Shown: in pieces, positions 1-12,928 of the stretch | Layout of the letters: the number at the start of each line of letters is the position of its first letter | Numbering within the stretch: the first letter of the stretch is position 1 | Assembly (NCBI GenBank): GCA_011947345.1 | Contig: JAAVTG010000621.1 | Span: 62,001-126,000 of the forward strand | DNA length: 64,000 nt | DNA from: Phytophthora quininea | Lineage: Eukaryota > Oomycota > Peronosporomycetes > Peronosporales > Peronosporaceae | Direction: 5' to 3' | Position numbers and translations under genes: made by a program | The notes under the pieces: model-generated | The model's database searches: none | The model's input: only the letters and a program-made list of their open reading frames with translations | Told to the model about the DNA's origin: nothing

Positions 1-350
1 CTGCCACTTCGAGCTCCTGTCTCGCCGAATTCGTCGCCACCACCACGTGAGAGAGGCTTCGTTGCGGTGGCTCCAACTACCACCGCGCTCTTCTCTGATG
101 CGCTCGATATTGCAGCGTCCGTCAGGGACACCAGAGCCATGGCCCACAACTGTAATCGAAGTGAACAAGCTTCCTGGGGCACGTCCAAATCGATGCCAAC
201 GGGATGTAGTGGCGGCTCCAGAGTCATCGCAGGGCGATCGGCGCCCACGGACGCGATGTGTGAAGCGGTGGTTAGCGATTAGCGATCTCCTAGAGCCACG
301 GGTGCGTCGGGAAGACTATCGCCGCAGGGGAGGGCAAAAGAACAACAAGA

Positions 351-423
351 TATCGGAGGAGGGGATCGAACCCTCGATCTTGAGCGTGTTAAGCTCACGT
401 CCTAACCACTAGACGACACCGAC
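351..423 (-). tRNA. tRNA-Val (AAC), unit 1
   Basis: A 73-nt cloverleaf: acceptor GTCGGTG/CTCCGAT (one U-U mismatch, shared by all copies), D-stem GTCT/GGAC, anticodon stem TGAGC/GCTCA with loop TTAACAC (anticodon AAC), T-arm GAGGG-TTCGATC-CCCTC. The B-box GGTTCGATCCC is intact. A TTTT run (AAAAG on the plus strand at 337-341) lies just downstream and is a plausible Pol III terminator. Confidence 0.95.
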
Positions 424-1105
424 ACTCGGGACAACAAACACACACACTCACACACAAACCAACCCCCGGCAATGCGCGCTCTATACACACATCAACACAA
501 CCTTGCGCCGCTATCACCAATCACACGCACCAGCCACCGCCTTCCGCAGCTCTGCAGTCTCGCCAGGCTTCGTCTTGTTTACAACTTTTCGAGCGAGCGA
601 GCTGACGACCTTCCACGCTGTTTCGGTACGCTCTCACCCCACCACCCCACCTGACGCCTGGGACGATACACAGCGGGCGACATGCCACAGGAGACGACCC
701 CATCCATGCGGCTCTGCGAGTGAATGCAGCCAAGACCGATGGCGCGCACTTTTTCCCGCGATGAAAGGCCAGTCTGATGACGCCACCCCGGCCCGTTTGT
801 TTAGTATCCATAACTAGACAACGGCTCAGGAGGTGATACCAACCGCCAGCGTACCGACTCTCGTAATTACAATCGTTGATAGCGAACAACACGAACAACA
901 CGAACAGCACGACCTACGTGTCCTCAGCTTCGCCCGTGGCTCGCTACCACGAAGGACGGCGTGTAACCGCAACAGACTGACAGCAATGCAGAGGACCGAT
1001 CTGGCGTGCCCTCTAGGCGGTGGGGTATATGTTTTGTGGCCAGACGAGCGTCCAAACGGCGACAGAAAATACGAAAGGGATGCAAGTGATTGCGGCAAAG
1101 GGGAT

Positions 1106-1186
1106 CGACAGCTGTGAGATTTGAACTCACGCGGGTTACCCCAATAGATTTCTAGTCTATCGCCTTAACCACTCGGCCAAGCTGTC
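1106..1186 (-). tRNA. tRNA-Ser (AGA), unit 1
   Basis: An 81-nt class II tRNA. Acceptor AGCTGTC on the template pairs perfectly (GACAGCT/AGCTGTC on the tRNA strand). The anticodon stem ATAGA/TCTAT encloses CTAGAAA, giving anticodon AGA. A long variable arm (TGGGG..CCCGC) and T-arm loop TTCAAAT support serine identity. TTTT at about 40 nt downstream can terminate Pol III. Confidence 0.95.
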
Positions 1187-1669
1187 GTCGAAATATGACG
1201 AAAACCCGCCTCGCCACCACATTCGACGAACGCTTCAATATCGATCAACCCACGCACCCCGCTCAGCCATACGCGGCCTTCGCTCGGTCGGACTCTGTTG
1301 TCAAACCCAGACCTGCCACTTCGAGCTCCTGTCTCGCCGAATTCGTCGCCACCACCACCACGTGAGAGAGGCTTCGTTGCGGTGGCTCCAACTACCACCG
1401 CGCTCTTCTCTGATGCGCTCGATATTGCAGCGTCCGTCAGGGACACCAGAGCCATGGCCCACAACTGTAATCGAAGTGAACAAGCTTCCTGGGGCACGTC
1501 CAAATCGATGCCAACGGGATGTAGTGGCGGCTCCAGAGTCATCGCAGGGCGATCGGCGCCCACGGACGCGCGCGGATGTGTGAAGCGGTGGTAGCGATTA
1601 GCGATCTCCTAGAGCCACGGGTGCGTCGGGAAGACTATCGCCGCAGGGGAGGGCAAAAGAACAACAAGA

Positions 1670-1742
1670 TATCGGAGGAGGGGATCGAACCCTCGATCTT
1701 GAGCGTGTTAAGCTCACGTCCTAACCACTAGACGACACCGAC
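1670..1742 (-). tRNA. tRNA-Val (AAC), unit 2
   Basis: Identical in sequence to the unit 1 tRNA-Val, 73 nt, all stems and both internal promoter boxes preserved. Confidence 0.95.
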
Positions 1743-2424
1743 ACTCGGGACAACAAACACCCACACTCACACACAAACCAACCCCCGGCAATGCGCGCTC
1801 TATACACACATCAACACAACCTTGCGCCGCTATCACCAATCACACGCACCAGCCACCGCCTTCCGCAGCTCTGCAGTCTCGCCAGGCTTCGTCTTGTTTA
1901 CAACTTTTCGAGCGAGCGAGCTGACGACCTTCCACGCTGTTTCGGTACGCTCTCACCCCACCACCCCACCTGACGCCTGGGACGATACACAGCGGGCGAC
2001 ATGCCACAGGAGACGACCCCATCCATGCGGCTCTGCGAGTGAATGCAGCCAAGACCGATGGCGCGCACTTTTTCCCGCGATGAAAGGCCAGTCTGATGAC
2101 GCCACCCCGGCCCGTTTGTTTAGTATCCATAACTAGACAACGGCTCAGGAGGTGATACCAACCGCCAGCGTACCGACTCTCGTAATTACAATCGTTGATA
2201 GCGAACAACACGAACAACACGAACAGCACGACCTACGTGTCCTCAGCTTCGCCCGTGGCTCGCTACCACGAAGGACGGCGTGTAACCGCAACAGACTGAC
2301 AGCAATGCAGAGGACCGATCTGGCGTGCCCTCTAGGCGGTGGGGTATATGTTTTGTGGCCAGACGAGCGTCCAAACGGCGACAGAAAATACGAAAGGGAT
2401 GCAAGTGATTGCGGCAAAGGGGAT

Positions 2425-2504
2425 CGACAGCTGTGAGATTTGAACTCACGCGGGTTACCCCAATAGATTTCTAGTCTATCGCCTTAACCACTGGCCAAGC
2501 TGTC
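2425..2504 (-). tRNA. tRNA-Ser (AGA), unit 2, one-base deletion
   Basis: This copy is 80 nt rather than 81. One C is missing on the plus strand (ACTGGCC instead of ACTCGGCC at about 2490-2495), which removes a base from the D-arm/A-box region GGCCGAGTGG. Either a defective copy or a base-calling error; the rest of the molecule is intact. Confidence 0.85.
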
Positions 2505-2986
2505 GTCGAAATATGACGAAAACCCGCCTCGCCACCACATTCGACGAACGCTTCAATATCGATCAACCCACGCACCCCGCTCAGCCATACGCGGCCTTCG
2601 CTCGGTCGGACTCTGTTGTCAAACCCAGACCTGCCACTTGAGCTCCTGTCTCGCCGAATTCGTCGCCACCACCACCACGTGAGAGAGGCTTCGTTGCGGT
2701 GGCTCCAACTACCACCGCGCTCTTCTCTGATGCGCTCGATATTGCAGCGTCCGTCAGGGACACCAGAGCCATGGCCCACAACTGTAATCGAAGTGAACAA
2801 GCTTCCTGGGGCACGTCCAAATCGATGCCAACGGGATGTAGTGGCGGCTCCAGAGTCATCGCAGGGCGATCGGCGCCCACGGACGCGCGCGGATGTGTGA
2901 AGCGGTGGTTGCGATTAGCGATCTCCTAGAGCCACGGGTGCGTCGGGAAGACTATCGCCGCAGGGGAGGGCAAAAGAACAACAAGA

Positions 2987-3058
2987 TATCGGAGGAGGGA
3001 TCGAACCCTCGATCTTGAGCGTGTTAAGCTCACGTCCTAACCACTAGACGACACCGAC
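2987..3058 (-). tRNA. tRNA-Val (AAC), unit 3, one-base deletion
   Basis: Seventy-two nt. One G of the plus-strand GGGG run at about 2998 is missing, so the 3' half of the T-stem is shortened (CCCTC becomes CCTC). The deletion sits in a homopolymer, so it may be an assembly error. Confidence 0.85.
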
Positions 3059-3740
3059 ACTCGGGACAACAAACACACACACTCACACACAAACCAACCC
3101 CCGGCAATGCGCGCTCTATACACACATCAACACAACCTTGCGCCGCTATCACCAATCACACGCACCAGCCACCGCCTTCCGCAGCTCTGCAGTCTCGCCA
3201 GGCTTCGTCTTGTTTACAACTTTTCGAGCGAGCGAGCTGACGACCTTCCACGCTGTTTCGGTACGCTCTCACCCCACCACCCCACCTGACGCCTGGGACG
3301 ATACACAGCGGGCGACATGCCACAGGAGACGACCCCATCCATGCGGCTCTGCGAGTGAATGCAGCCAAGACCGATGGCGCGCACTTTTTCCCGCGATGAA
3401 AGGCCAGTCTGATGACGCCACCCCGGCCCGTTTGTTTAGTATCCATAACTAGACAACGGCTCAGGAGGTGATACCAACCGCCAGCGTACCGACTCTCGTA
3501 ATTACAATCGTTGATAGCGAACAACACGAACAACACGAACAGCACGACCTACGTGTCCTCAGCTTCGCCCGTGGCTCGCTACCACGAAGGACGGCGTGTA
3601 ACCGCAACAGACTGACAGCAATGCAGAGGACCGATCTGGCGTGCCCTCTAGGCGGTGGGGTATATGTTTTGTGGCCAGACGAGCGTCCAAACGGCGACAG
3701 AAAATACGAAAGGGATGCAAGTGATTGCGGCAAAGGGGAT

Positions 3741-3821
3741 CGACAGCTGTGAGATTTGAACTCACGCGGGTTACCCCAATAGATTTCTAGTCTATCGCCT
3801 TAACCACTCGGCCAAGCTGTC
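3741..3821 (-). tRNA. tRNA-Ser (AGA), unit 3
   Basis: Full 81-nt copy identical to unit 1. Confidence 0.95.
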
Positions 3822-4305
3822 GTCGAAATATGACGAAAACCCGCCTCGCCACCACATTCGACGAACGCTTCAATATCGATCAACCCACGCACCCCGCTCA
3901 GCCATACGCGGCCTTCGCTCGGTCGGACTCTGTTGTCAAACCCAGACCTGCCACTTCGAGCTCCTGTCTCGCCGAATTCGTCGCCACCACCACCACGTGA
4001 GAGAGGCTTCGTTGCGGTGGCTCCAACTACCACCGCGCTCTTCTCTGATGCGCTCGATATTGCAGCGTCCGTCAGGGACACCAGAGCCATGGCCCACAAC
4101 TGTAATCGAAGTGAACAAGCTTCCTGGGGCACGTCCAAATCGATGCCAACGGGATGTAGTGGCGGCTCCAGAGTCATCGCAGGGCGATCGGCGCCCACGG
4201 ACGCGCGCGGATGTGTGAAGCGGTGGTTAGCGATTAGCGATCTCCTAGAGCCACGGGTGCGTCGGGAAGACTATCGCCGCAGGGGAGGGCAAAAGAACAA
4301 CAAGA

Positions 4306-4378
4306 TATCGGAGGAGGGGATCGAACCCTCGATCTTGAGCGTGTTAAGCTCACGTCCTAACCACTAGACGACACCGAC
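4306..4378 (-). tRNA. tRNA-Val (AAC), unit 4
   Basis: Full 73-nt copy identical to unit 1. Confidence 0.95.
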
Positions 4379-5061
4379 ACTCGGGACAACAAACACACAC
4401 ACTCACACACAAACCAACCCCCGGCAATGCGCGCTCTATACACACATCAACACAACCTTGCGCCGCTATCACCAATCACACGCACCAGCCACCGCCTTCC
4501 GCAGCTCTGCAGTCTCGCCAGGCTTCGTCTTGTTTACAACTTTTCGAGCGAGCGAGCTGACGACCTTCCACGCTGTTTCGGTACGCTCTCACCCCACCAC
4601 CCCACCTGACGCCTGGGACGATACACAGCGGGCGACATGCCACAGGAGACGACCCCATCCATGCGGCTCTGCGAGTGAATGCAGCCAAGACCGATGGCGC
4701 GCACTTTTTCCCGCGATGAAAGGCCAGTCTGATGACGCCACCCCCGGCCCGTTTGTTTAGTATCCATAACTAGACAACGGCTCAGGAGGTGATACCAACC
4801 GCCAGCGTACCGACTCTCGTAATTACAATCGTTGATAGCGAACAACACGAACAACACGAACAGCACGACCTACGTGTCCTCAGCTTCGCCCGTGGCTCGC
4901 TACCACGAAGGACGGCGTGTAACCGCAACAGACTGACAGCAATGCAGAGGACCGATCTGGCGTGCCCTCTAGGCGGTGGGGTATATGTTTTGTGGCCAGA
5001 CGAGCGTCCAAACGGCGACAGAAAATACGAAAGGGATGCAAGTGATTGCGGCAAAGGGGAT

Positions 5062-5142
5062 CGACAGCTGTGAGATTTGAACTCACGCGGGTTACCCCAA
5101 TAGATTTCTAGTCTATCGCCTTAACCACTCGGCCAAGCTGTC
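5062..5142 (-). tRNA. tRNA-Ser (AGA), unit 4
   Basis: Full 81-nt copy identical to unit 1. Confidence 0.95.
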
Positions 5143-5626
5143 GTCGAAATATGACGAAAACCCGCCTCGCCACCACATTCGACGAACGCTTCAATATCGA
5201 TCAACCCACGCACCCCGCTCAGCCATACGCGGCCTTCGCTCGGTCGGACTCTGTTGTCAAACCCAGACCTGCCACTTCGAGCTCCTGTCTCGCCGAATTC
5301 GTCGCCACCACCACCACGTGAGAGAGGCTTCGTTGCGGTGGCTCCAACTACCACCGCGCTCTTCTCTGATGCGCTCGATATTGCAGCGTCCGTCAGGGAC
5401 ACCAGAGCCATGGCCCACAACTGTAATCGAAGTGAACAAGCTTCCTGGGGCACGTCCAAATCGATGCCAACGGGATGTAGTGGCGGCTCCAGAGTCATCG
5501 CAGGGCGATCGGCGCCCACGGACGCGCGCGGATGTGTGAAGCGGTGGTTAGCGATTAGCGATCTCCTAGAGCCACGGGTGCGTCGGGAAGACTATCGCCG
5601 CAGGGGAGGGCAAAAGAACAACAAGA

Positions 5627-5699
5627 TATCGGAGGAGGGGATCGAACCCTCGATCTTGAGCGTGTTAAGCTCACGTCCTAACCACTAGACGACACCGAC
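5627..5699 (-). tRNA. tRNA-Val (AAC), unit 5
   Basis: Full 73-nt copy identical to unit 1. Confidence 0.95.
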
Positions 5700-6371
5700 A
5701 CTCGGGACAACAAACACACACACTCACACACAAACCAACCCCCGGCAATGCGCGCTCTATACACACATCAACACAACCTTGCGCCGCTATCACCAATCAC
5801 ACGCACCAGCCACCGCCTTCCGCAGCTCTGCAGTCTCGCCAGGCTTCGTCTTGTTTACAACTTTTCGAGCGAGCGAGCTGACGACCTTCCACGCTGTTTC
5901 GGTACGCTCACCCCACCTGACGCCTGGGACGATACACAGCGGGCGACATGCCACAGGAGACGACCCCATCCATGCGGCTCTGCGAGTGAATGCAGCCAAG
6001 ACCGATGGCGCGCACTTTTTCCCGCGATGAAAGGCCAGTCTGATGACGCCACCCCGGCCCGTTTGTTTAGTATCCATAACTAGACAACGGCTCAGGAGGT
6101 GATACCAACCGCCAGCGTACCGACTCTCGTAATTACAATCGTTGATAGCGAACAACACGAACAACACGAACAGCACGACCTACGTGTCCTCAGCTTCGCC
6201 CGTGGCTCGCTACCACGAAGGACGGCGTGTAACCGCAACAGACTGACAGCAATGCAGAGGACCGATCTGGCGTGCCCTCTAGGCGGTGGGGTATATGTTT
6301 TGTGGCCAGACGAGCGTCCAAACGGCGACAGAAAATACGAAAGGGATGCAAGTGATTGCGGCAAAGGGGAT

Positions 6372-6452
6372 CGACAGCTGTGAGATTTGAACTCACGCGG
6401 GTTACCCCAATAGATTTCTAGTCTATCGCCTTAACCACTCGGCCAAGCTGTC
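6372..6452 (-). tRNA. tRNA-Ser (AGA), unit 5
   Basis: Full 81-nt copy identical to unit 1. Confidence 0.95.
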
Positions 6453-6933
6453 GTCGAAATATGACGAAAACCCGCCTCGCCACCACATTCGACGAACGCT
6501 TCAATATCGATCAACCCACGCACCCCGCTCAGCCATACGCGGCCTTCGCTCGGTCGGACTCTGTTGTCAAACCCAGACCTGCCACTTCGAGCTCCTGTCT
6601 CGCCGAATTCGTCGCCACCACCACCACGTGAGAGAGGCTTCGTTGCGGTGGCTCCAACTACCACCGCGCTCTTCTCTGATGCGCTCGATATTGCAGCGTC
6701 CGTCAGGGACACCAGAGCCATGGCCCACAACTGTAATCGAAGTGAACAAGCTTCCTGGGGCACGTCCAAATCGATGCCAACGGGATGTAGTGGCGGCTCC
6801 AGAGTCATCGCAGGGCGATCGGCGCCCACGGATGCGCGCGCGGATGTGTGAAGCGGTGGTTAGCGCGATCTCCTAGAGCCACGGGTGCGTCGGGAAGACT
6901 ATCGCCGCAGGGGAGGGCAAAAGAACAACAAGA

Positions 6934-7006
6934 TATCGGAGGAGGGGATCGAACCCTCGATCTTGAGCGTGTTAAGCTCACGTCCTAACCACTAGACGAC
7001 ACCGAC
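6934..7006 (-). tRNA. tRNA-Val (AAC), unit 6
   Basis: Full 73-nt copy. The tRNA is unchanged, while the spacer that follows starts the transition to the right-hand unit type. Confidence 0.95.
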
Positions 7007-7670
7007 ACTCGGGACAACAAACACCCACACTCACACACAAACCAACCCCCGGCAATGCGCGCTCTATACACACATCAACACAACCTTGCGCCGCTATCAC
7101 CAATCACACGCACCAGCCACCGCCTTCCGCAGCTCTGCAGTCTCGCCAGGCTTCGTCTTGTTTACAACGTTTCGAGCGAGCGAGCTGACGACCTTCCACG
7201 CTGTTTCGGTACGCTCTCACCCCACCTGACGCCTGGGACGATACACAGCGGGCGACATGCCACAGGAGACGACCCCATCCATGCGGCTCTGCGAGTGAAT
7301 GCAGCCAAGACCGATGGCGCGCACTTTTTCCCGCGATGAAAGGCCAGTCTGATGACGCCACCCCGGCCCGTTTGTTTAGTATCCATAACTAGACAACGGC
7401 TCAGGAGGTGATACCAACCGCCAGCGTACCGACTCTCGTAATTACAATCGTCGATAGCGAACAACACGAACAGCACGACCTACGTGTCCTCAGCTTCGCC
7501 GTGGCTCGCTACCACGAAGGACGGCGTGTAACCGCAACAGACCGACAGCAATGCAGAGGACCGATCTGGCGTGCCCTCTAGGCGGTGGGGTATATGTTTT
7601 GTGGCCAGACGAGCGTCCAAACGGCGACAGAAAATACGAAAGGGATGCAAGTGATTGCGGCAAAGGGGAT

Positions 7671-7751
7671 CGACAGCTGTGAGATTTGAACTCACGCGGG
7701 TTACCCCAATAGATTTCTAGTCTATCGCCTTAACCACTCGGCCAAGCTGTC
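7671..7751 (-). tRNA. tRNA-Ser (AGA), unit 6
   Basis: Full 81-nt copy in the transitional unit. Confidence 0.95.
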
Positions 7752-8229
7752 GTCGAAATATGACGAAAACCCGCCTCGCCACCACATTCGACGAACGCTT
7801 CAATATCGATCAACCCACGCACCCCGCTCAGCCATACGCGGCCTTCGCTCGGTCGGACTCTGTCGTCAAACCCAGATCTGCCACTTCGAGCTCCTGTCTC
7901 GCCGAATTCGTCGCCACCACCACGTGAGAGAGGCTTCGTTGCGGTGGCTCCAACTACCACCGCGCTCTTCTCTGATGCGCTCGATATTGCAGCGTCCGTC
8001 AGGGACACCAGAGCCATGGTCCACAACTGTAATCGAAGTGAACAAGCTTCCTGGGGCACGTCCAAATCGATGCCAACGGGATGTAGTGGCGGCTCCAGAG
8101 TCATCGCAGAGCGATCGGCGCCCGCGGATGCGCGCGCGGATGTGTGAAGCGGTGGTTAGGCGATCTCCTAGAGCCACGGGTGCGTCGGGAAGACTATCGC
8201 CGCAGGGGAGGGCAAAAAGAACAACAAGA

Positions 8230-8302
8230 TATCGGAGGAGGGGATCGAACCCTCGATCTTGAGCGTGTTAAGCTCACGTCCTAACCACTAGACGACACCG
8301 AC
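8230..8302 (-). tRNA. tRNA-Val (AAC), unit 7
   Basis: Full 73-nt copy. The downstream putative terminator has one extra T (AAAAAG on the plus strand). Confidence 0.95.
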
Positions 8303-8967
8303 ACTCGGGACAACAAACACCCACACTCACACACAAACCAACCCCCGGCAATGCGCGCTCTATACACACATCAACACAACCTTGCGCCGCTATCACCAAT
8401 CACACGCACCAGCCACCGCCTTCCGCAGCTCTGCAGTCTCGCCAGGCTTCGTCTTGTTTACAACGTTTCGAGCGAGCGAGCTGACGACCTTCCACGCTGT
8501 TTCGGTACGCTCTCACCCCACCTGACGCCTGGGACGATACACAGCGGGCGACATGCCACAGGAGACGACCCCATCCATGCGGCTCTGCGAGTGAATGCAG
8601 CCAAGACCGATGGCGCGCACTTTTTCCCGCGATGAAAGGCCAGTCTGATGACGCCACCCCGGCCCGTTTGTTTAGTATCCATAACTAGACAACGGTTCAG
8701 GAGGTGATACCAACTGCCAGCGTACCGACTCTCGTAATTACAATCGTCGATAGTGAACAACACGAACAGCACGACCTACGTGTCCTCAGCTTCGCCGTGG
8801 CTCGCTACCACGAAGGACGGCGTGTAACCGCAACAGACCGACAGCAATGCAGAGCTACCGATCTGGCGTGCCCTCTAGGCGGTGGGGTGTATGTTTTGTG
8901 GCCAGACGAGCGTCCAAACGGCGACAGAAAATACGAAAGGGATGCAAGTGATTGCGGCAAAGGGGAT

Positions 8968-9048
8968 CGACAGCTGTGAGATTTGAACTCACGCGGGTTA
9001 CCCCAATAGATTTCTAGTCTATCGCCTTAACCACTCGGCCAAGCTGTC
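8968..9048 (-). tRNA. tRNA-Ser (AGA), unit 7
   Basis: Full 81-nt copy. Confidence 0.95.
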
Positions 9049-9524
9049 GTCGAAATATGACGAAAACCCGCCTCGCCACCACATTCGACGAACGCTTCGA
9101 TACCGATCGACCTACGCACCCCGCTCAGCCATACGCGGCCTTCGCTCGGTCGGACTCTGTCGTCAAACCCAGATCTGCCACTTCGAGCTCCTGTCTCGCC
9201 GAATTCGTCGCCACCACCACGTGAGAGAGGCTTCGTTGCGGTGGCTCCAACTACCACCGCGCTCTTCTCTGATGCGCTCGATATTGCAGCGTCCGTCAGG
9301 GACACCAGAGCCATGGTCCACAACTGTAATCGAAGTGAACAAGCTTCCTGGGGCACGTCCAAATCGATGCCAACGGGATGTAGTGGCGGCTCCAGAGTCA
9401 TCGCAGAGCGATCGGCGCCCGCGGATGCGCGCGCGGATGTGTGAAGCGGTGGTTGGCGATCTCCTAGAGCCGCGGGTGCGTCGGGAAGACTATCGCCGCA
9501 GGGGAGGGCAAAAGAACAACAAGA

Positions 9525-9597
9525 TATCGGAGGAGGGGATCGAACCCTCGATCTTGAGCGTGTTAAGCTCACGTCCTAACCACTAGACGACACCGAC
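9525..9597 (-). tRNA. tRNA-Val (AAC), unit 8
   Basis: Full 73-nt copy. Confidence 0.95.
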
Positions 9598-10260
9598 ACT
9601 CGGGACAACAAACACCCACACTCACACACAAACCAACCCCCGGCAATGCGCGCTCTATACACACATCAACACAACCTTGCGCCGCTATCACCAATCACAC
9701 GCACCAGCCACCGCCTTCCGCAGCTCTGCAGTCTCTCCAGGCTTCGCCTTGTTTACAACGTTTCGAGCGAGCGAGCTGACGACCTTCCACGCTGTTTCGG
9801 TACGCTCACCCCACCTGACGCCTGGGACGATACACAGCGGGCGACATGCCACAGGAGACGACCCCATCCATGCGGCTCTGCGAGTGAATGCAGCCAAGAC
9901 CGATGGCGCGCACTTTTTCCCGCGATGAAAGGCCAGTCTGATGACGCCACCCCGGCCCGTTTGTTTAGTATCCATAACTAGACAACGGTTCAGGAGGTGA
10001 TACCAACTGCCAGCGTACCGACTCTCGTAATTACAATCGTCGATAGTGAACAACACGAACAGCACGACCTACGTGTCCTCAGCTTCGCCGTGGCTCGCTA
10101 CCACGAAGGACGGCGTGTAACCGCAACAGACCGACAGCAATGCAGAGCTACCGATCTGGCGTGCCCTCTAGGCGGTGGGGTGTATGTTTTGTGGCCAGAC
10201 GAGCGTCCAAACGGCGACAGAAAATACGAAAGGGATGCAAGTGATTGCGGCAAAGGGGAT

Positions 10261-10341
10261 CGACAGCTGTGAGATTTGAACTCACGCGGGTTACCCCAAT
10301 AGATTTCTAGTCTATCGCCTTAACCACTCGGCCAAGCTGTC
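10261..10341 (-). tRNA. tRNA-Ser (AGA), unit 8
   Basis: Full 81-nt copy. Confidence 0.95.
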
Positions 10342-10815
10342 GTCGAAATATGACGAAAACCCGCCTCGCCACCACATTCGACGAACGCTTCGATACCGAT
10401 CGACCTACGCACCCCGCTCAGCCATACGCGGCCTTCGCTCGGTCGGACTCTGTCGTCAAACCCAGATCTGCCACTTCGAGCTCCTGTCTCGCCGAATTCG
10501 TCGCCACCACCACGTGAGAGAGGCTTCGTTGCGGTGGCTCCAACTACCACCGCGCTCTTCTCTGATGCGCTCGATATTGCAGCGTCCGTCAGGGACACCA
10601 GAGCCATGGTCCACAACTGTAATCGAAGTGAACAAGCTTCCTGGGGCACGTCCAAATCGATGCCAACGGGATGTAGTGGCGGCTCCAGAGTCATCGCAGA
10701 GCGATCGGCGCCCGCGGATGCGCGCGGATGTGTGAAGCGGTGGTTGGCGATCTCCTAGAGCCGCGGGTGCGTCGGGAAGACTATCGCCGCAGGGGAGGGC
10801 AAAAGAACAACAAGA

Positions 10816-10888
10816 TATCGGAGGAGGGGATCGAACCCTCGATCTTGAGCGTGTTAAGCTCACGTCCTAACCACTAGACGACACCGAC
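10816..10888 (-). tRNA. tRNA-Val (AAC), unit 9
   Basis: Full 73-nt copy. Confidence 0.95.
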
Positions 10889-11553
10889 ACTCGGGACAAC
10901 AAACACCCACACTCACACACAAACCAACCCCCGGCAATGCGCGCTCTATACACACATCAACACAACCTTGCGCCGCTATCACCAATCACACGCACCAGCC
11001 ACCGCCTTCCGCAGCTCTGCAGTCTCTCCAGGCTTCGCCTTGTTTACAACGTTTCGAGCGAGCGAGCTGACGACCTTCCACGCTGTTTCGGTACGCTCTC
11101 ACCCCACCTGACGCCTGGGACGATACACAGCGGGCGACATGCCACAGGAGACGACCCCATCCATGCGGCTCTGCGAGTGAATGCAGCCAAGACCGATGGC
11201 GCGCACTTTTTCCCGCGATGAAAGGCCAGTCTGATGACGCCACCCCGGCCCGTTTGTTTAGTATCCATAACTAGACGACGGTTCAGGAGGTGATACCAAC
11301 TGCCAGCGTACCGACTCTCGTAATTACAATCGTCGATAGTGAACAACACGAACAGCACGACCTACGTGTCCTCAGCTTCGCCGTGGCTCGCTACCACGAA
11401 GGACGGCGTGTAACCGCAACAGACCGACAGCAATGCAGAGCTACCGATCTGGCGTGCCCTCTAGGCGGTGGGGTGTATGTTTTGTGGCCAGACGAGCGTC
11501 CAAACGGCGACAGAAAATACGAAAGGGATGCAAGTGATTGCGGCAAAGGGGAT

Positions 11554-11634
11554 CGACAGCTGTGAGATTTGAACTCACGCGGGTTACCCCAATAGATTTC
11601 TAGTCTATCGCCTTAACCACTCGGCCAAGCTGTC
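11554..11634 (-). tRNA. tRNA-Ser (AGA), unit 9
   Basis: Full 81-nt copy. Confidence 0.95.
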
Positions 11635-12109
11635 GTCGAAATATGACGAAAACCCGCCTCGCCACCACATTCGACGAACGCTTCGATACCGATCGACCTA
11701 CGCACCCCGCTCAGCCATACGCGGCCTTCGCTCGGTCGGACTCTGTCGTCAAACCCAGATCTGCCACTTCGAGCTCCTGTCTCGCCGAATTCGTCGCCAC
11801 CACCACGTGAGAGAGGCTTCGTTGCGGTGGCTCCAACTACCACCGCGCTCTTCTCTGATGCGCTCGATATTGCAGCGTCCGTCAGGGACACCAGAGCCAT
11901 GGTCCACAACTGTAATCGAAGTGAACAAGCTTCCTGGGGCACGTCCAAATCGATGCCAACGGGATGTAGTGGCGGCTCCAGAGTCATCGCAGAGCGATCG
12001 GCGCCCGCGGATGCGCGCGGATGTGTGAAGCGGTGGTTGGCGATCTCCTAGAGCCGCGGGTGCGTCGGGAAGACTATCGCCGCAGGGGAGGGCAAAAAGA
12101 ACAACAAGA

Positions 12110-12182
12110 TATCGGAGGAGGGGATCGAACCCTCGATCTTGAGCGTGTTAAGCTCACGTCCTAACCACTAGACGACACCGAC
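12110..12182 (-). tRNA. tRNA-Val (AAC), unit 10
   Basis: Full 73-nt copy; like unit 7 it has the longer T run downstream. Confidence 0.95.
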
Positions 12183-12847
12183 ACTCGGGACAACAAACAC
12201 CCACACTCACACACAAACCAACCCCCGGCAATGCGCGCTCTATACACACATCAACACAACCTTGCGCCGCTATCACCAATCACACGCACCAGCCACCGCC
12301 TTCCGCAGCTCTGCAGTCTCTCCAGGCTTCGCCTTGTTTACAACGTTTCGAGCGAGCGAGCTGACGACCTTCCACGCTGTTTCGGTACGCTCTCACCCCA
12401 CCTGACGCCTGGGACGATACACAGCGGGCGACATGCCACAGGAGACGACCCCATCCATGCGGCTCTGCGAGTGAATGCAGCCAAGACCGATGGCGCGCAC
12501 TTTTTCCCGCGATGAAAGGCCAGTCTGATGACGCCACCCCGGCCCGTTTGTTTAGTATCCATAACTAGACGACGGTTCAGGAGGTGATACCAACTGCCAG
12601 CGTACCGACTCTCGTAATTACAATCGTCGATAGTGAACAACACGAACAGCACGACCTACGTGTCCTCAGCTTCGCCGTGGCTCGCTACCACGAAGGACGG
12701 CGTGTAACCGCAACAGACCGACAGCAATGCAGAGCTACCGATCTGGCGTGCCCTCTAGGCGGTGGGGTGTATGTTTTGTGGCCAGACGAGCGTCCAAACG
12801 GCGACAGAAAATACGAAAGGGATGCAAGTGATTGCGGCAAAGGGGAT

Positions 12848-12928
12848 CGACAGCTGTGAGATTTGAACTCACGCGGGTTACCCCAATAGATTTCTAGTCT
12901 ATCGCCTTAACCACTCGGCCAAGCTGTC
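12848..12928 (-). tRNA. tRNA-Ser (AGA), unit 10
   Basis: Full 81-nt copy. Confidence 0.95.
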
